Below the pieces are notes generated by a model. It was not told where the DNA came from. It did no database searches and saw only the letters and a program-made list of their open reading frames with translations. A DNA stretch of 64,000 nt from Wyeomyia smithii (taxonomy: Eukaryota; Arthropoda; Insecta; Diptera; Culicidae). Where the stretch lies: the NCBI RefSeq assembly GCF_029784165.1, contig NC_073696.1, positions 41,681,858-41,745,857 of the forward strand. Reading direction: 5' to 3'. A program made the position numbers and the translations under genes. This document shows, piece by piece, positions 25,225 through 35,634 of the stretch (its first letter is position 1; every line of letters starts with the position of its first letter).

Positions 25225-25859
25225 ACCTTTTCACAGTGTGTTCAAATCGAGAAACGGACGAAAAAACTATTTTTTCAAGTCCCATATTATCCACATATTC
25301 TAGAAAGTTGCTTCGTTTACTGCTGTCCTCCATATGCTTTAATGGAATCAGTTACAAATTTCGCCGTATAGAGGGCGCCATACCTAACTTTTAAACGTGA
25401 CTTGCTAGACGAATAGTTTCTTCTGCAAAGTTGTGTAGAATTTTATTACAAAACTGTTTGCTAAATACTTCAAACCTCTAGAAATTGAGATTTCAGAGCA
25501 ACAAGACGTTTTCTAAAAAGGCTTTTTAAAAGCAGTTTTTCATTCATATGTTCAACTCTGAGGCCTGAAACATGACTGTATAAAATTTAGAGTGACGTGG
25601 TAAATCAAGATGAACAATTTCTAGTGATATGTTGGTTATTTTATACAGTATTCATGAATAAAAACAAGTGTTTTTAAAGGCTTTCTTTTAGTTGAAACTC
25701 GGAATGGCGCAAACGAAGCCAAGCTTCTATGAAGCCATTCGATAGAGTACCTTTCTGACTAACAGAAAAACTCAAAACTACAGTGGGTTATTTGTAGTTT
25801 TGAATATATGGCCAACTGAAGTTACCGATTTTTACATGCATTTGTCAGTAGTATCGAAG

Positions 25860-26105
25860 GTGTTTTGGTTTGTTTGTCTTTCTCTAAGCTGCGTGGCCAC
25901 GCCCTAATGGCAAAAATCTACGTTGAACTCGATACAAAAGACTGTGTGCAAAAAATTCAGCTTCAGTCTAGTTTGTCACACAATTGCAAGTGGAGTATAC
26001 AGTTACCATCGTACGCTGCAGAATATTCAGCTGGCACAGCTACTGGAGGGCACAGGGGAGAGCAAACTTTATTATGAGTGGTCAAGCAAAATATTCAATG
26101 CTACC
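25860..26105 (+). repeat. Direct repeat, copy 2 (shorter form)
   Basis: About 90 percent identical by eye to copy 1, joining ...GTGGAGTATA straight to CAGTTACCATCGTACGCTGC. The copies start 978 bp apart. Confidence 0.75.
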
Positions 26106-27278
26106 AATGGTGCGATCATCAGCGTTCTGTAGCACGAATTTCTAACTGAAGATTATGGAATCGGTTCTTTTCAGAACTATAGATACTTGAAGATAAGAGT
26201 TATGAGAATTTTCGCAACTACTGTTAGTGTAAAATTTTCATGTATTCATGCATCGTTAGTTTTACAATAACGACCATCAAATATAAACGGTAGTGTTGCC
26301 TATAAACAGTTTATCGCAGCAAATAATATATACATTTAGTCCTACGTCACCATTTCATACAACCCCTAGGGCTATATACCTTGTAGTATTTTTTCTGGAT
26401 TCCAGGAGTGTTTTCAAGCATTTTTAGCCAATTCGGAATAAATAGTTCACTCTAACAGAATTTTTTTATATATTTTAAACGATTTTTTATTTTCTTCTGC
26501 TTTTTGTGTACCTAGGAAACATCTTTCAACCTTTTTTAGTTAAATTTTGATCATATTTTATTTTGACTTTTTCGGTCAAGCGTTCTGAACCATTATTTTC
26601 ATTGTTGGTCTCTTCCAACCTTCAAAGACGTTTCCGCTATGTTATGTAGTGGGCACTCTCGAAGAAAAAAGGTTGTTTTGATAAAAACTTTTTCAAACGG
26701 TTTTTTTGTCTGAAATACTTTTTTCCCTCAAGAGTTCTCACTTTGATTTGTTCGGAAGTGTCTTATGCAACAAAAACTTATTTGTAAAAATATTCTGAGA
26801 TGACCAATTTTCTGAAAAAACTTTCTGTTTTCCAAAAGAGTTTTTTCAGTGTAGGATCTCAAATTCAATTTTTTCAATATTTCAAAATGCAAGCTCAGAC
26901 AATTCACTAGAACTAAATCCTTGATAACTTTTCTCTATTTCTTGTCAGTATTAACCTTAGCCCTTTTCAAATTAGTATTAGTACAGATGAATTCTCGAAA
27001 AGTTTTTTTTTAAATAATTTAGGCTTAATTTTTATTTGTCCTGTTTTTTAGTACGCTCTTTTAGTTTTTAGTTGACTTGAAATTGTGAACTGATAATTTT
27101 GTAATGCTTACGTCAACATATATTGGTGCACAAATTGAAAACCCGAAAACATCGAGTGCTTCACGAAAATTATCCACTTTCAAATGCTTGAAACTTAGTC
27201 AGTTTACAACGGATTTACTTCATTCTCAGGGCGGACGATTCCGCCAAAATACGGAACAATGTGATTTTGTGGTGCTGG

Positions 27279-27486
27279 CTTTTATACTATTGAAAAATGT
27301 AGAGCCTTGTTGAGTATATGTTTTGACCAATCAGAACCAAGGCCTTCTTTCCCATCACAGTCGACGCTAAAGTATGCAAATGATTCGATTTATACCCGAT
27401 TTGTTGTTGTTGTTCGGCTTTCACTCGCTCTAGACTACAAAGAGACGCCTACTGAAAGTTAAACCATCAGTAGTCACGTATAAAAG
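27279..27486. promoter_or_regulatory. Divergent TATA promoter, histone-like
   Basis: TATAAAAG occurs on the minus strand at 27279-27286 and on the plus strand at 27479-27486, facing outward about 190 bp apart. Between them lie CCAATCA (27327-27333) and the octamer ATGCAAAT (27374-27381), elements known from histone gene promoters. The plus side leads to the H2A pseudogene. The minus side would lead to a partner gene (H2B in real pairs), but I cannot recognise coding sequence there. Confidence 0.45.
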
Positions 27487-27699
27487 CTAGCATGCAAAAG
27501 TTTAGTCTTCATTGTATAACCGATTACTGCAGCAAGAATAAAACTGAAAACCCGAAAACATCTCTTACTGGAAACTAGCTTGACCCGGGACGGCAGAGCA
27601 ACAGCTGATTTTAGCACAGCAAGACTGAACAGGCAACTCATCCGATCGCAGCGTTCCACAGCAGACGGAGCATCCAGCGGACTACACAGTATTGCTAAA

Positions 27700-27904
27700 A
27701 TGTCCGGACATGTTAGTAAATTTGCCCGGATGTGTTGCGTCTCATCCGCCTCCAGCCTTTAAGACACTGCTAATAGTTGTGGGTGTACCGGTAGCGTATA
27801 CTGCTTGCAGTGTGTGCGAAGCGAATAATAACAAGAGAACTACAATCGTCTCGTGTCATCCCGTATGGCAATCCAAAATCAACGCTTCTCTTCAAAATTA
27901 CTAA
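27700..27904 (+). pseudogene. Histone H2A pseudogene
   Basis: ATGTCCGGACATG at 27700 matches the usual H2A start (Met-Ser-Gly), and GCGTCTCATCCGCCTCCAGC aligns with the codons for the SRSNRAG region. After a frame change, GTACCGGTAGCG suits APVYLA. From 27818 the sequence EANNNKRTTIVSCH follows the family's ARDNKKTRIIPRH, and TGGCAATCCAAAATCAACG follows the LAIRND codons with one base lost. The middle (about 35 codons) and the C-terminus are missing. H2A is normally about 124 residues. A divergent TATA promoter lies 210 bp upstream, as in real histone pairs. Alignment is by eye; decay is advanced. Confidence 0.5.
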
Positions 27905-29154
27905 TAAATCTATAAAAAAAAGAGTCGAAAGAAATAAATTCACCGCTTCACACCATCGAATTGGTCAATCCCAATCGAGTGTATTCCCAAACCGATCACC
28001 AACAAACATTGACATAAAAATGCTGTCGTAATTCTACGTTAACCTTGCGGTCATGTCTCATAAACAACCTCTTCAACTATTTCTCAAGTTAAAGGTTGAA
28101 ATTCGTGTTTTTTTGTTCAGGAAAGCTACGAACCAAATCGACAGAAAATAATAACGGCTTTTATTTTCTTTTTTAACCATCAGATTTTATAATTTTTGGT
28201 TTTTTTCATCAACGTGGTTTTAGAAACTTGACTTGTAAATGGTCACGGTACAACAACTTTTAACTGCGATAATCGTCTTCTTTTGCTTCTGACGGTGGCA
28301 AAGCACGCTGTCTAAATACAGTCTTGTACAAACATGTCAAACAAAATTTTCTCCCTAAACGTATTTTCACACTTTTTTACAGAAATAAGACTTACGCGCG
28401 ATGTGTACGGAGATTTTGGAAATTACTTGTATCATTGATCTTGTAATTATACTTCTTAACAGAAATAGAATGAAGTAGACAGAAATGAAACAATATAACA
28501 TCGCCAAACGAATGACAGATCTCTTGGATCTGCGAATGTCAAATAACCTTTTCTCTTATGTGCGAGAAACGACTGTTAGCCGTATTAAGAATATCATTCA
28601 ATTATAATTTGAGATTATATTTCTTCCGATTTTTTTTTAAGTACAAAGACGTTTGCAAGTATTTGAATTGCTATGCTAATTTAATTAATTATTTTTTTTT
28701 CTGCGCAATTAATATGAGATCATCATTTGAGCTCTTTTTTTAACAAAAATTCTCAGAAACATTTGAAATCATTTCTGTTTTTAGTCGCTTCCAACTTCGG
28801 AACAATTCAAAGCAAAACTTGGAATCAATTCCTGCTTTACCCTTATTTCTGTTATTTTTGGTGCGTTTCTCAGCCCTTTCAGATTGAATTTTCAGGGTGG
28901 CCAGCGAACCGGGAAAACCTGGAAAACCGGGAAAAAGCCGGGAAATCGAAAACGAACCGGGAAAACCGGGAGAAAGCCGGGAATTTCAATACTAAACCGG
29001 GAAATTTGTCATATTTATTTTGAATATTATTTTTCATTTACCTACTACATGCTTGGGATCTGTTGTATTAGTTCAACGCACTATACATTTTCTGCCAGTC
29101 CACAAACACTGGAAGACTCAAGATACCATTTAGTTCATTCTCGGGGTAAGATGC

Positions 29155-29275
29155 CGCAGTAACAAGCCGGTCGTTATAAGTTAAAATCTTGGCTAAGAGA
29201 GACGACCGTTAGAGTCAATAGGATTCTAGCGCTAGCCCCGCAATTGTTCTGTATATTAACGGTTGGTTGCGATTG
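29155..29275 (+). mobile_element. SINE body fragment
   Basis: AGTCAATAGGATTCTAGCGC, then TAGCCCCGCAATTGTTCTGT and TTAACGGTTGGTTGCGA match the body of the 53.4 kb SINE with about 80 percent identity by eye. The tRNA-like head is decayed. Confidence 0.55.
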
Positions 29276-30182
29276 GTTTTCTCTAATTTGTCTTCCTTCT
29301 CATTCGCACTGATTAGGACTTCAACAGTATGTACCGATCAAACATCAAAACAATCACCACTTTACAGGATCAACGTCTGATGTCATTTATGTCTGTGTAT
29401 GTTTCAAAGTTGTGTAATTGACGTAAAAATATACTTTAAAAAGAAACAAGATTTGAATCTTAGGTTACAAATCGCCAACAAAAACTTACAAAATCCAGGG
29501 AAGGTTAAAACTATAAATTACTAAAAAATATTTTGAAGGCCAGAGAAGTCAAGAATGACTCCAATCAGGCTTGTTAACTTGAAATAGGCAAAAACTAAAT
29601 TATGATAAAGAAATATCTAAACCCTAAAACAATTTACGCCTCCACCAACCACGCTTTAATTTCAAAACAGAATCTAGAAAAGTGTGTGAACACCAGAAAA
29701 TGGTTAAGAATTACGTTAAAAAATACCTAAATTGATTTTAATGCAAAACAAATTTAAAATTGCCAGAAACGGCTATCATTACAGTTTCAGGCAAGGCGAA
29801 AAACTATCTCGATTCGGGGTAAAAAAAACGTGCTCAAATTATTTTTATAAATCTGAAAAACAACTAAAATGTTTCCTCTCATTCATTAAAAATGACAATG
29901 AAAAAGTTATCAGGAAAAGTAAATATTTTGAAGTAAAATTTTTAAAGTCAATTCAATTTAAAATTAGGTTTTGAATGAGAAAATGATGGCAGAAATCGGG
30001 AATTTAGCTAAAAAATCACTAAATTTTGACTGACGAGAAACCAAAAACCTAAATTAATCCACCTAGCGGTCAGACCCAACCTTTCTCATTCAAACTTTTA
30101 TTTGTAAAAATAGATTAACATGAACGCTTTAATCCAATAAATGTATATGCACTCTTTAGGTTCTAAAATATTGATGTTGTAA

Positions 30183-31555
30183 TCTATACATATAAAAATG
30201 AGTCCAGTCTGTCTGTCTGTTTGATCCATATAGGCTCGAAAACTACCGAACCGATCGACGTGAAAATTTGTATGTAGGGGTTTTTGGTCCCGATAAAGGT
30301 TCCTATGATAGTTTGAGGCCACTCCCTCTTCTGGAAAGAAGGGGTCCAATACAAATAAAACATACATTTCTGCACAATTCAGGAACAAACCAAGCAAATG
30401 AAACCGAATTTGGCATGTGGATGTTTTTAAGGGTAATAAATATATCCATAATGGTTCGACGTCCCTCCCTCTTCTGTAAGCACATGTCTCTGCACTAATT
30501 TTTGCACATCTCGCGAACTAATCAACTAAATAGAACTTTATTTGGCAGGTGAATGTTTTCAAATATGTTCCATAATCGACCTCAGACAACATTTTGGATT
30601 GTAAGATGGCAACTTCCGGTTTCTGGAAAACAGCCAAAAATGGACAATTTCCACCCAATATAATAATATCCGGATAAAGAAAGATACACAGGACCTAAAT
30701 TCGACCACAGATACCATTTTGAATTTTAAGATGGCGAATTCCGGTTTCGGAAAAACAGCGGCAAACGACCAAATACCACCCAATATGGGTATTTTCGGAA
30801 TCGTAATGATGCACTGGAGCCACAAATCGACTTCAAACACCATTATGAATTGTAGGATGGCAACTTGTGGTTTCTGGAAAACAGCGAAAAATGGCCGATT
30901 TCCGTCTAACATGAGTATCTCCGGATCTAGAATGATACACAGCAGCTGAAATCGACCACAGACCCCATTTTGGATTCTAGGTTGGCGACTTCCGGTTCCT
31001 GGGAAACAGCGGAAAATGATCGAATTACACCCAATATGGGTGTTTCTTCAACCAGAATGACGCTCAGAGGCCACAAATTATCTTAAATACCATTTTGAAA
31101 TCCAAGATGGCGACTTCCGGTTTGTGAAAAACAGCCTAACATAACCAAATACCATCCAATATGACTATCTCTGGAACCAGAATGATGCAATGAGCTAACA
31201 ATTGACCTCAGGCACCATTTCGAAATGCTAAATGGCAACATATAGGAACCAGTCAAAAATGACCAAATAATACTCAACATGGATATTTCCGTAATCGAGA
31301 TGATGCATAGAAACCAAACATTGACCCTTGACACCATTTTGAATTTAAAGACGACCACTGTTAGTTTCTGGAAAACAACCAAAATAACTAAATACCTCCC
31401 AATATGAGTATTTTCGGTGTCAGATTGATGCCAGAAAATTTGCTGAAAATGACTGAATACCACCCAATATGAATATATTCAGAATTAGGGCGATGTACAG
31501 AAGCCAAAAGTCGAGGATATTGTCATTTCGATAAAACCAATCATTTCAAACGATC
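30183..31555 (+). mobile_element. Non-autonomous Helitron, copy C, 3' end lost
   Basis: The 5' end TCTATACATATAAAAATG with CTGTCTGTCTG is intact and both internal arrays are present. Homology to copy A stops near 31555, after 'ataaaaccaatcatttcaaacgat', where a different repeat (the GTCGAGCTGAGTCGA family) resumes. The CTAG terminus is missing. It lies inside the 28.9-35.6 kb nested block. Confidence 0.65.
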
Positions 31556-31961
31556 AAACAAAGCTCGTCGAGCTGAGTCGAGTGATATATGCCATTCGGC
31601 CCTTTGGAGCACTTTTATACTTTCGGTTTTGCAAGTGATTGCTATACCTTTCTAGGAGGAAGGCAAAAACCCTAGAAAAGATTCCAAATTGAATTTAAAA
31701 AAATTCACAATAATATTTAAAATTCAATTTAGAATCAGTGGAAAATTTTTTGAATTTTATATTTTATTTTTAAATAAGCACTTTAAATAAGGCCAAAACC
31801 CGTAATAAAGCTAAAAAAAAATTGATGAAATTTCTCAAAACTCAAAACAAAAATGATAGAAAATAATTCCAAATATTTGTGGTTTCCGAAGCTCAGCAGC
31901 AGCCAAAACAATTTTGAAATAAATTCCGAATTTGTGAAAATATATATATTAAAGTATATTA

Positions 31962-33251
31962 TTGGACTGCGAGAGTCAACTGACTCTCGCACAAGTTAAG
32001 TATCCACCGTCTTTTCATGTGCCTGACGATGAATGCCAACATTCTGATTCGTGTTTTAGCCTACCAACGCCGCAAGCTCCGTTGCTAACGCCACGTCGCG
32101 ATCAGGACACGCTGGCTCAACTCTACTACCAGAACACTTGCGGCATGAATTCCAACATTGACAACTATATGCTCGCTTTTTCGGAGGGATGTTACGATTT
32201 TATCGCGCTAACGGAAACTTGGCTGGACGATCGTACCCTATCATCTTATCTGTTCGGTGACGAATATGAGGGTTTCCGCTGCGACCGGAGCTCACTTAAC
32301 AGCCAGAAAACGATCGGTGGAGGCGTACTTATCGCTGTTCGTCGCCGCTTGAAAGCAAATATTATCAGTGATCCCTCGTGGAATATGCTTGAACAGATTT
32401 GGGTGTCTGTCCAGCTAGCCGATAGGAAACTATTCATCTGCGTTGTTTACTTCCCACCTGATCGTACCCATGAAAAGCAACTGATCGATGCCCATCTGCA
32501 GTCTGTTTATTCGATAACCGCTAAAGCCAAACCGTGCGACGAAATCATAATAGTTGGAGATTTCAATTTACCCAGTCTGCTCTGGCGCCCTTCTCGCGAC
32601 GGCTTCTACTACCCCGACCCGGCTCAGTCTACTTTTCACGATTGTGCACTGAACCTTCTTGACGGTTATAACGCTGCTGGCTTACAGCAAATCAACGGAA
32701 ATCCTAATGAAAACGGACGTTGCCTGGACCTTTGCTTCGTCAGTTTTAGCGAGACGGCCCCCAAGATGGCATACGCACCCGACCCTCTTGTTAAGACCGT
32801 ACCTCACCATCCGGCTCTTGTACTGTCTCTTGAAAATCGATACAGTATCGATCCCCCGTTTTTATCAAACTCGACTCGATTCAATTTTCGTCGAGCTGAC
32901 TATGATGGTTTGTTAAGCGCGCTACATAACGTTGACTGGACTAATGCTTTAAATCCTATCGATATCGACTTGGCTGTAAATGATTTTACATCTATCTGTT
33001 GCGAACTGTTAGAACGCTTTGTTCCCAAAGTACGCAATCAGAAGTATCTTCCCTGGCAATCATCAGCACTACGTCGCCTGAAATCGTTGAAAAACGCTGC
33101 ACTGAGAAGATTTTCAGCAAGTGGTGCGCTTTGTTTACGCGATCACTATCGTCAAGTTAATTATGAGTACAAAAGATTACGAAGACGTTGCTACTCTAAT
33201 TATAGACGGCTCATGGAAAAAAAGTTAAAGACAGACCCCAAGAAGTTTTGA
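31962..33251 (+). pseudogene. Retrotransposon pol part 1: AP-like endonuclease domain
   Basis: The reading frame of about 429 residues encodes the apurinic-type endonuclease that nicks target DNA for target-primed reverse transcription. Visible motifs are LYYQNTCGMNS near residue 50, LTETWLDD (catalytic Glu) near 82, IIIVGDFNLPSLLW near 198, and a histidine-containing VPHHPALVL near the domain end, where families usually have SDH. The last third is Arg/Lys-rich and links to the RT. The frame ends at TGA 33249-33251, where one G appears to be lost from a Trp codon (TTT TGG AAT became TTT TGA AT). There is no convincing ATG at the start; the upstream part is missing by truncation. Confidence 0.85.
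31968..31991. repeat. 11-bp perfect inverted repeat at the retrotransposon 5' junction
   Basis: TGCGAGAGTCA, two bases, then TGACTCTCGCA. It lies exactly where recognisable retrotransposon sequence begins and could be a product of the 5' junction or a native hairpin of the element. Confidence 0.8.
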
Positions 33252-34990
33252 ATTTCGTCAACATGCAGCGGAAGCAAGCTGGCCTGCCTTCTACTATGGA
33301 GCTTGCTGGTGAGAGAGCAGATTGCTCCAGCGCAATTTGCAAACTGTTTGCCAAGAAATTTTCGAGCGTATTCAGTTATGAAGTTCTCACTGAAGATCAA
33401 GTTTTCGAAGCTGCCAATAATGTTCCCGTTACTGGACGTTCTGTCGCCTCCATCAACATCGATGACACTATGATTATTGCTGCCGCTACTAAACTTAAAC
33501 ACTCTTTCTCTCCTGGTCCAGATGGTATTCCTGCCACGTTGCTAAAAAAGTGTATCTCCGGTTTAGTTATTCCGTTGAGCTTTTTGTTCCGCTTGTCGCT
33601 TTCCACAGGAAGGTTTCCTACATCTTGGAAACATGCTTTTTTGTTCCCGGTCTATAAGAAGGGTGATCGTACGCAAATCGACAACTACCGTGGAATATCA
33701 GCTCTGTGTGCTATATCTAAACTGTTCGAGCTAATCGTGCTGCAACCTATTACCTCGCATTGCCAGAATAGCATAGTTGACGAACAGCACGGATTTCTAC
33801 CGAAACGTTCCTGCACGACGAACCTAATGTGCCTAACAAGTTTTGTTGTCGACAGCTTTATCGAAAGATCACAAACGGACACGATCTACACGGACCTCTC
33901 AGCCGCATTTGATAAAATTAACCATCGTGTTGCTGTCGCTAAACTCGACCGTTACGGCTTCAGCGGTCACCTTCTGAGCTGGTTAGAATCCTATCTAATG
34001 GGACGTACACTGAGTGTTAAAATCGACGACGAAATCTCCCAATCGTTTTCCGCTACTTCCGGGATCGCCCAAGGCAGTCATCTAGGCCCACTAGTGTTCC
34101 TGCTTTATTTCAACGACGTTCACTACTCCGTAAAATGCCCTCGTCTAGCATTCGCCGATGATTTGAAGCTTTTCAACAAAATAAAACATACCACCGACGC
34201 CACTTTTCTTCAGCAACAACTTAACATATTCGCCAACTGGTGCGAGTTGAATCGAATGACACTTAACCCATCCAAATGCTCCGTGATCACGTTCACTAGA
34301 AAACTCCGGCCACTACATGTTGATTACACCCTTAACGGTTCCCCAATACGACGCGTCGAATTCATCAAGGACCTCGGAGTGCTTCTGGATGAAAAACTCA
34401 CCTTTAAACATCATATATCTTTCATCGTAGCGAAAGCTTCCAGACAACTGGGACTTATTTTCCGAATGACGCGTGATTTTAAAAATATCCACTGTTTAGT
34501 CACGCTCTACTGTTCGCTGGTTCGGTCTTCACTGGAGTACTGTTCAACGGTCTGGATCCCTCACTATAACAATGCTATCCATCGTATTGAAAAGATCCAG
34601 CGGCGGTTTGTACGTTATGCCCTTCGAACGCTCCCTTGGCGGCAACCTATGCGTAATACTAGGTACGAGGATCGCTGTCAGCTTCTTCAGATCGACACTC
34701 TCCAACTACGCCGAGAAACAGCGCGTGCTATGCTAGTATCAGATATGCTGACATCACGAGTTTACTGCCCTGCCATTCTTCGCCAAATCAACCTGAATGC
34801 CCCCACTAGAACTCTGCGAAGGATGCCAGCGTTGCTATTGCCCTTTCGTCGAACTAACTACAGCTCTAATAGTGCCATCATCGGTATACAACGCGCTTTC
34901 AACAGAGTATCACAAGCCTTCGATTATCACTTATCGTTTAGTGTTATACGCTCGAAATTTTTGTTACTGTTCCGTCGACTTCTATATTAG
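33252..34990 (+). pseudogene. Retrotransposon pol part 2: reverse transcriptase
   Basis: This is the same polypeptide as the preceding endonuclease, continued in the +2 frame after the single-base loss. Numbering from 33248, the motifs are SPGPDGIP near residue 86, VYKKGDRTQIDNYRGIS near 135, YTDLSAAFDKINH at 214, SGIAQGSHLGPL at 274 and the catalytic FADD at 302. A C-terminal region follows with SLEYCSTVWIPHY, typical of this group. The frame is open to TAG at 34988. All catalytic residues are present, so only the frameshift and the missing 5' end disable the copy. Confidence 0.85.
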
Positions 34991-35634
34991 TAGCCATTAG
35001 GACAAGTTATTTCATGTCTGTTGGCAGTAGTAGTAAATAAAAATAAATAAAAAGCGAATGCCGAAAATCTCAACCAGAGAGTGCAGAAAGTTACAAATAT
35101 CGCTTCAGTCAAACAGTTTAATTAAACCAGTAATTAATTTATGTAAGTCTCAATTGACAGAAAATTGTTCTAAAGAACGGTTCAAAATAAATTAAAAATT
35201 TATGTAAAAATACTCTGAAACATGAGGTACACATTGATTTTAAATTATATCTTGAGTTTAGCTGAGTGAAAAAATGTAAATTTTGAGAGAATGACATTTT
35301 CTGCGCGCCCAAACGTGCCCTTTGTACTAGACACAAGATAATACCAGATAATTTCTCGTTTGTAATTTACACAATGGGCCGAGTTGCATTCCTCAGCCAT
35401 GAAAAGTCGAAAAATCAACGGCAAATGTTGTTGGCCGAAGTAGTTATCCCTTTTTCAAGTTTTGAAATGAAATAATGATATTGAAAACAAAATTCTTTCA
35501 CTAATTCATTTTGTCAATGAATAAACGTGGTTGAACTTATATATTTATGCGTTTTAAAACCGGGAAAAACATCAATTTCTAACCGGGAAAACCGGGAATT
35601 TGAAATTGGAAATACGCTGGCCACCCTGAATTTT

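Larger units (their letters stand above)
31962..35052 (+). mobile_element. CR1/Jockey-group non-LTR retrotransposon, 5'-truncated
   Basis: Most of the element's ORF2 is present, followed by a short 3' UTR and an AT-rich tail of TAAATAAAAATAAATAAAA type (35033-35052). ORF1 (gag-like) is missing, so the copy is truncated at its 5' end near 31962. Endonuclease and reverse transcriptase signatures are strong, and the RT motifs (YTDLSAAFDK, SGIAQGSHLGPL, AFADD) resemble the CR1/T1/Q type more than Jockey proper. Only one frame break was found in about 3 kb, which suggests a fairly young insertion. It lies inside an older repeat bounded at 28893 and 35628. Confidence 0.85.
28893..35628. mobile_element. 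Composite block bounded by CAGGGTGGCCAGCG inverted termini
   Basis: A 14-bp perfect inverted repeat marks both ends (28893-28906 and 35615-35628), and AATTTT directly flanks each end (28887-28892 and 35629-35634). Just inside both ends are AACCGGGAAAACCGGG-type short repeats. The best reading is one old terminal-inverted-repeat element, perhaps hAT-like because of CAGGG, that has collected later insertions: a SINE piece, Helitron C and the CR1-type element. Confidence 0.5.
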
